Assembly (NCBI GenBank): GCA_902493615.1
Contig: CABUQK010000077.1
Location: 1-9,698 of the forward strand
DNA length: 9,698 nt
Direction of reading: 5' to 3'
Source of the DNA: an uncultured Collinsella sp.
GTDB lineage: Bacteria > Actinomycetota > Coriobacteriia > Coriobacteriales > Coriobacteriaceae
The notes below the pieces were generated by a model, which was given only the letters and a program-made list of their open reading frames with translations, was not told where the DNA came from and did no database searches. The translations under genes were made by a program, and so were the position numbers. Below are positions 6,776-9,698 of this stretch, piece after piece (the first letter of the stretch is position 1; every line of letters begins with the position of its first letter).

Positions 6776-8125
6776 ATGGATACACCGTTGGGCTCCGTGC
6801 TCTACATCACCCTCGGGTGCGCTAAGAACGAGGTTGACACCGACCGCATGCGTTCTCTTTTGACCGCCGCGGGCTACGAGGAGGCATTCGACCCGCAGGA
6901 TGCCGATATCGCCATCGTCAATACATGTTCGTTCCTCGCCTCCGCAACGTCCGAGAGCATCGAGACCACGCTCGAGCTCGCCAACGAGGTTCAGGACGGC
7001 GTTCGTTCTTGCCCCATCGTCATGTGCGGCTGCGTGCCGTCGCGCTATGGCGATGACCTGCCTGACGAGCTGCCCGAGGTCGCTGCCTTTGTGAAGGCCG
7101 ACGAGGAAGACGGCATCGTGGCGGTCATCGATGGCGTGCTGGGTGTCGAGCGTGAGATTGCAGCCTATATCCCGCAGGTCAAACGTACCGTCGAGGGTGC
7201 TGTCGCCTACGTCAAGATTTCCGATGGCTGCAACCGCTTCTGCAGCTTCTGCATGATTCCCTACATCCGCGGCCGCTATCATTCGCGCAATGCCGAGAGC
7301 ATCATCTCCGAGGTGCGCGACCTGGTTGCCGGCGGTGTGCGCGAGATCGTGCTGATCGGCCAGGACACGGGCATCTGGGGTACCGACTTTGCCGACGAGG
7401 ACGTCGCCGATGGCTCGCCGCGCAATCTGGCGCAGCTGCTGCGTGCCGTCGCCGAGGCCGTACGCCCGCACAACGTCTGGGTCCGCGTGCTCTATCTGCA
7501 GCCCGAGGGCATGACTGACGAACTCATCGAGACGATTCGCGATACGGCCGAGGTGCTGCCCTATATCGATATCCCCGTGCAGCACTGCGACGCGCGCATT
7601 CTTAAGGCCATGCGTCGCTCCGGTTCACGCCAGGAGCTCGAGGATCTGTTCCGCGACCTTCGCGAGCGCATCCCCGGCATCGTGATTCGTTCCACGGCCA
7701 TGGTCGGCTTCCCGACCGAGACCGACGACGAGTTCCGCGACCTTATCGACTTTATGGACACCGTCGGCTTTGACTACACGAGTGTCTTTGCCTACTCGCG
7801 TGAGGAAGGTAGCCTGGCCGCCAAGATGGAGGGCCAGGTCGATGAGGAGGTTAAGCTCGAGCGCGCCCAGGAGGCCATGGACCTGGCCGAGTCGCTCGGT
7901 TTTGCCGCCACCGCCGCCCATGTGGGCGAGCGAGCCCAGGTAATCGTCGACGGTATCGAAGAGACCGAGGATGGCGCCGAGCTGATCGGCCATGCCTGGT
8001 TCCAGGCGCCCGATTCCGATGGCGCGGTGCATCTGGACGCCAGCGAGGCGTCCGTGGGCGATATTCTGACCGTCGAGTTTACCGATAGCTTCTGCTACGA
8101 GCTTATCGGTCATGTTGTGGAGTAG
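6776..8125 (+). CDS. rimO: Ribosomal protein uS12 Asp methylthiotransferase RimO
   Basis: A radical-SAM enzyme that adds a methylthio group to the conserved aspartate of ribosomal protein S12, using two [4Fe-4S] clusters. It has 449 residues. The N-terminal UPF0004 domain carries the first cluster cysteines: C15 (TLGCAKNEVD), C51 (NTCSF) and C86 (CGCVPSR). The radical-SAM CxxxCxxC motif is C152, C156, C159 (SDGCNRFCSFCMIPYIRG). Further family blocks are YIDIPVQHCDARILKAMRR (263-281) and VIRSTAMVGFPTET (303-316). A TRAM domain closes the protein (about 385-449). LGCAKNEVDT and the acidic TRAM region favour RimO over the tRNA enzymes MiaB and MtaB. The Shine-Dalgarno AAAGGA (6758-6763) is 12 nt upstream, long but without a better in-frame start. 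Only 9 nt separate it from pgsA. Confidence 0.94.
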   Translation: MDTPLGSVLYITLGCAKNEVDTDRMRSLLTAAGYEEAFDPQDADIAIVNTCSFLASATSESIETTLELANEVQDGVRSCPIVMCGCVPSRYGDDLPDELPEVAAFVKADEEDGIVAVIDGVLGVEREIAAYIPQVKRTVEGAVAYVKISDGCNRFCSFCMIPYIRGRYHSRNAESIISEVRDLVAGGVREIVLIGQDTGIWGTDFADEDVADGSPRNLAQLLRAVAEAVRPHNVWVRVLYLQPEGMTDELIETIRDTAEVLPYIDIPVQHCDARILKAMRRSGSRQELEDLFRDLRERIPGIVIRSTAMVGFPTETDDEFRDLIDFMDTVGFDYTSVFAYSREEGSLAAKMEGQVDEEVKLERAQEAMDLAESLGFAATAAHVGERAQVIVDGIEETEDGAELIGHAWFQAPDSDGAVHLDASEASVGDILTVEFTDSFCYELIGHVVE

Positions 8126-8128
8126 GAG
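8124..8128 (+). promoter_or_regulatory. Shine-Dalgarno of pgsA overlapping the rimO stop
   Basis: AGGAG lies 6 nt before GTG 8135 and overlaps the rimO TAG (8123-8125). It supports the GTG start and coupling of the two genes. Confidence 0.75.
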
Positions 8129-8134
8129 AGCGTC

Positions 8135-8773
8135 GTGGCTAACGAGAGCAATAAGGAACTGACGAGTGTCTGGACGCCCGCCAACATCGTGACGTGCGTT
8201 CGCATCGTCTTTATCCCGGTGTTCATGATCGTGTCGGCGCTTTCTCACACGAGTGTTGCCGGTACGGATTGGAGCACCTTCGACGGCCCGCTCGCCGCCG
8301 CTGCCTTCATTCTGTATGTGATCCTGTCGTGCACCGATAAGGTCGACGGTTATCTGGCGCGTTCGCGCAACGAGATCACCGACTTCGGTAAATTCTTGGA
8401 CCCCATCGCCGATAAGCTGCTCGTGTTCTCGGCCCTGCTGCTGTTCTTGGATTTTGGCGCGGTGACCGTGTGGTCCGTGTTCATTATCCTGTTCCGCGAG
8501 CTGCTGGTGAGCGCCCTTCGCATGGTCGCGAGTGCGGCCGGTGTGGTCGTTGCGGCCGATAAGCTCGGCAAGTACAAGACGGCAACCACGATGGTCTCCA
8601 TTTGCGGTTACCTGTGCGTTTTTGCTATGGCCGGCTTGCACCTTGGCCCGGTGGCGCTGACGCTCGGCATCTACTCGGTGTCGCGCTTCCTGTACGCCGT
8701 TGCCGTTGTCCTGACCGTTATCTCGGGCGCCCAGTACTTCTGGAACTGCCGCAAGATCGTCTTTTCGGTCTAG
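8135..8773 (+). CDS. pgsA: CDP-diacylglycerol–glycerol-3-phosphate 3-phosphatidyltransferase
   Basis: An integral membrane enzyme that makes phosphatidylglycerol phosphate from CDP-diacylglycerol and glycerol 3-phosphate, the committed step to phosphatidylglycerol and cardiolipin. It has 212 residues with a GTG start. The CDP-alcohol phosphatidyltransferase signature is complete: D68-x2-D71-G72-x2-A75-R76-x8-G85-x3-D89-x3-D93. Hydrophobic segments lie near 22-38, 52-66, 95-120, 126-141, 150-170 and 174-200, consistent with about six transmembrane helices. The N-terminus (NIVTCVRIVFIPVF) matches PgsA. The signature alone does not separate PgsA from cardiolipin or phosphatidylinositol-phosphate synthases; position before cinA–recA, as in Bacillus pgsA–cinA–recA, supports PgsA. 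Confidence 0.93.
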   Translation: MANESNKELTSVWTPANIVTCVRIVFIPVFMIVSALSHTSVAGTDWSTFDGPLAAAAFILYVILSCTDKVDGYLARSRNEITDFGKFLDPIADKLLVFSALLLFLDFGAVTVWSVFIILFRELLVSALRMVASAAGVVVAADKLGKYKTATTMVSICGYLCVFAMAGLHLGPVALTLGIYSVSRFLYAVAVVLTVISGAQYFWNCRKIVFSV

Positions 8774-8779
8774 GTCCTG

Positions 8780-9290
8780 GTGGGTATGACGGACTCTTTT
8801 GAGCAGATTTCCGCACATAACGAGGAGCTGGCGCGTGATATTGTCGAGCGCGCGAGCGCTCGGGGCGTGACGGTTTCGACGGCTGAGTCGCTGACGGCGG
8901 GTATGATCGCCTCGACGATTGCCGATATCCCGGGCGCCTCGGCGGTGCTGTGTGGCGGTGCGGTGACCTATTGCGATGAGATTAAGCATCGTGTTCTTGG
9001 TGTTGAGCAGGAGACGCTCGACCGCTATACCGCGGTGTCGCATCAGACCGCGCGCGAGATGGCGGTGGGTTCGCTGGAGCTGTACCAGAGCGATATTGCA
9101 GTGAGCGCAACGGGTTATGCCGGCCCCGGCGGTGGCACTGAGGACGATCCGGCGGGCACTTTCTATATTGGCTGGGCGCATCGTGGACTCTGTGCGCTGC
9201 CACTATGAGGGCGACCGTTCGTGTGTTCGTGCTCATGCGGTCGCGGAGGCATTGGGGCGCATTGCCCTTGTGCTCAACTCTATGGAATAG
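8780..9290 (+). pseudogene. pncC: CinA C-terminal type nicotinamide-nucleotide amidohydrolase, frameshifted
   Basis: This is a stand-alone CinA_C domain, the PncC-type amidase that converts nicotinamide mononucleotide to nicotinate mononucleotide in NAD recycling. The first frame (GTG 8780, or ATG 8786 with GGTGG close before it) shows STAESLTAGMIAS (33-45), PGASAVLCGGAVTY (51-64), KHRVLGV (69-75), TAVSHQTAREMA (84-95) and TGYAGPGGGT (111-120). The usual Cys of AESCTGG is Leu here, as in some homologues. After H134 the frame leaves the family and stops at 9208. Skipping one base (C9182) restores VDSVRCHYEGDRSCVRAHAV, the expected CinA_C ending, and continues to the stop at 9288-9290. The repaired product would be about 169 residues, the normal domain length. 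The CinA N-terminal MoCF domain is absent. The cause is a 1-nt insertion (or 2-nt deletion), either real or a sequencing error; I see no slippery site for programmed shifting. Confidence 0.88.
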
Positions 9291-9297
9291 ACATGTT

Positions 9298-9321
9298 TTA
9301 AGGGGCCTTAGGGCCCCTTAA
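9298..9321 (+). terminator. Intrinsic-type terminator hairpin between cinA and recA
   Basis: A perfect 10-bp stem TTAAGGGGCC / GGCCCCTTAA closes a 4-nt loop (9308-9311), starting 7 nt after the cinA stop. The following T-run is weak (TTAATTG), and the mirror strand has TTAAAAC, so it could act in both directions. It separates the upstream block from the independently controlled recA. Confidence 0.78.
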
Positions 9322-9477
9322 TTGTGGAGATAGGGACCTCTGACAAATTTAGCGTTTGTGCTGGTTGTAGATGTATTTTTGCCTGCCTTGTTCATATTTG
9401 GTCCTTTGTGGTCAAGTATTTGGTCAGTGTTTGGTTGGGTTTTGGAAAGACCGCCTGCATATGATTGGCCTGAACGG
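9322..9477 (+). other. T/G-rich spacer upstream of the recA promoter
   Basis: This spacer is distinctly more AT-rich and T-biased on the + strand than the genes. I see no convincing gene. It holds an array of T-tract/GG motifs (9397-9445). A 36-codon ORF (9371-9481) lacks a Shine-Dalgarno and is not called. Confidence 0.6.
9397..9445 (+). repeat. Phased TTTGGTC-like motif array
   Basis: TTTGGTC (9397-9403), TTGTGGTC (9406-9413), TTTGGTC (9419-9425), TTTGGTT (9430-9436) and TTTTGG (9440-9445). The GG pairs start at 9400, 9410, 9422, 9433 and 9444, that is spacings of 10, 12, 11 and 11 bp, close to one helical turn. The array ends about 33 bp before the recA -35 box. Confidence 0.6.
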
Positions 9478-9506
9478 TTGACCACGAACAGCCGTTCGTT
9501 TATTAT
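9478..9506 (+). promoter_or_regulatory. recA promoter (-35 TTGACC, -10 TATTAT)
   Basis: TTGACC at 9478-9483 and TATTAT at 9501-9506 are separated by exactly 17 nt, a near-consensus housekeeping sigma promoter. The expected transcription start is near 9512-9514, giving a short leader of about 25 nt that contains the recA Shine-Dalgarno. Confidence 0.85.
9484..9499 (+). promoter_or_regulatory. LexA (SOS) operator of recA
   Basis: A perfect palindrome ACGAAC-AGCC-GTTCGT. The core CGAAC-N4-GTTCG matches the LexA box known from Bacillus and Mycobacterium. It fills the spacer between the -35 and -10 boxes, so bound LexA would block RNA polymerase directly. SOS induction of recA is inferred with good support. 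Confidence 0.88.
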
Positions 9507-9523
9507 CGATGCAGGTTGTTAAG

Positions 9524-9529
9524 AGGAGG
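9524..9529 (+). promoter_or_regulatory. Strong Shine-Dalgarno of recA
   Basis: AGGAGG lies 7 nt before ATG 9537, the strongest ribosome binding site in the window. It fixes the start codon. Confidence 0.9.
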
Positions 9530-9536
9530 GCTATTC

Positions 9537-9698
9537 ATGGCCAAGAATTCAGGTCCCGTACGTACCGTTCATGCTCGCACGACGGGTAAAGAGCGCGATG
9601 AGATGATCGCCACCACCAAGGCCGAGATCGAGAAGAAATTCGGCCAGGGTTCCATCATGAGGTACGGCGACGGTGGCCCCGAGCTCGAGGTCGAGGCC
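9537..9698 (+). CDS. recA: Recombinase RecA (5' part, cut by the window end)
   Basis: The first 54 codons of RecA, the ATP-dependent strand-exchange protein of homologous recombination and co-protease for LexA self-cleavage. The N-terminal helix region is visible, and residues 29-42 (AEIEKKFGQGSIMR) match the RecA signature IEKxFGxGSIMRxG. Residues 1-22 form a variable leader somewhat longer than in E. coli. The Walker A motif lies beyond the window. The gene has its own LexA-controlled promoter and follows a terminator, so it is not simply an extension of the pgsA–cinA transcript. The cinA–recA adjacency is conserved in many Gram-positive bacteria. Confidence 0.97.
   Translation, partial: MAKNSGPVRTVHARTTGKERDEMIATTKAEIEKKFGQGSIMRYGDGGPELEVEA

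Noticed and set aside
6221..9181. Minus-strand open frames of 454 and 518 codons opposite yajQ/rimO and rimO/pgsA/cinA
   Set aside because: Shadows of well-conserved plus-strand genes; no Shine-Dalgarno or domain seen.
9176..9190. Programmed +1 frameshift in cinA
   Set aside because: CAT-CGT-GGA has no slippery run, stop codon or internal Shine-Dalgarno like that of prfB; an indel or sequence error is simpler.
9340..9369. Possible extra recA promoter with -35-like CTGACA (9340-9345)
   Set aside because: No acceptable -10 at 16-18 nt; the TTGACC/TATTAT promoter downstream is far better.
9371..9481. 36-codon ORF in the cinA–recA spacer (ATG 9371), hydrophobic with four Cys
   Set aside because: No Shine-Dalgarno, it overlaps the motif array and the recA -35 box, and its composition simply reflects the T/G-rich spacer.

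Overview
The window reads as a chromosomal housekeeping region from a GC-rich Gram-positive bacterium. The most likely source is an actinobacterium of the Coriobacteriia, Collinsella-like. This is an inference from three things: protein style, strong avoidance of TTA/CTA/TCA codons in most genes, and the gene order RNase J – FtsK – RodZ-like – RimO – PgsA – CinA – RecA, which is known in pieces from Actinobacteria and Firmicutes. All genes lie on the + strand. I see no mobile element, CRISPR array, tRNA or rRNA.

Layout: 1-260 is a leader without a convincing gene. Next come rnj (RNase J, 261-1931), ftsK (DNA translocase, TTG start, 1933-4713) and a RodZ-like membrane protein (4713-6224). These three are packed with a 1-nt gap and a 1-nt overlap, each with a Shine-Dalgarno inside the preceding gene, so they are probably translationally coupled. 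Then follow yajQ (6251-6748), rimO (6776-8125), pgsA (GTG start, 8135-8773) and a cinA/pncC-type gene (8780-9290) that is broken by a +1 frameshift near 9182. A strong hairpin (9298-9321) ends this block. After a T/G-rich spacer, recA starts at 9537 and runs off the end of the window. It has its own promoter (TTGACC – 17 nt – TATTAT), with a perfect LexA-type palindrome filling the spacer.

Functionally the block joins RNA turnover (RNase J), chromosome segregation and division (FtsK), cell shape or envelope (RodZ-like), nucleotide signalling (YajQ), ribosome modification (RimO), phospholipid synthesis (PgsA), NAD salvage (CinA/PncC) and DNA repair (RecA, separately SOS-controlled). No clearly novel system is present. 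The least ordinary content is in the disordered regions of two adjacent proteins. FtsK has an acidic linker carrying an exactly duplicated 12-residue basic motif. The RodZ-like protein has an Arg/Gly/Tyr-rich, lysine-free cytoplasmic linker, followed outside the membrane by a Lys/Asp/Thr-rich region with DGTDTT repeats. Other points worth checking are the cinA frameshift and a helically phased T/G motif array upstream of recA.
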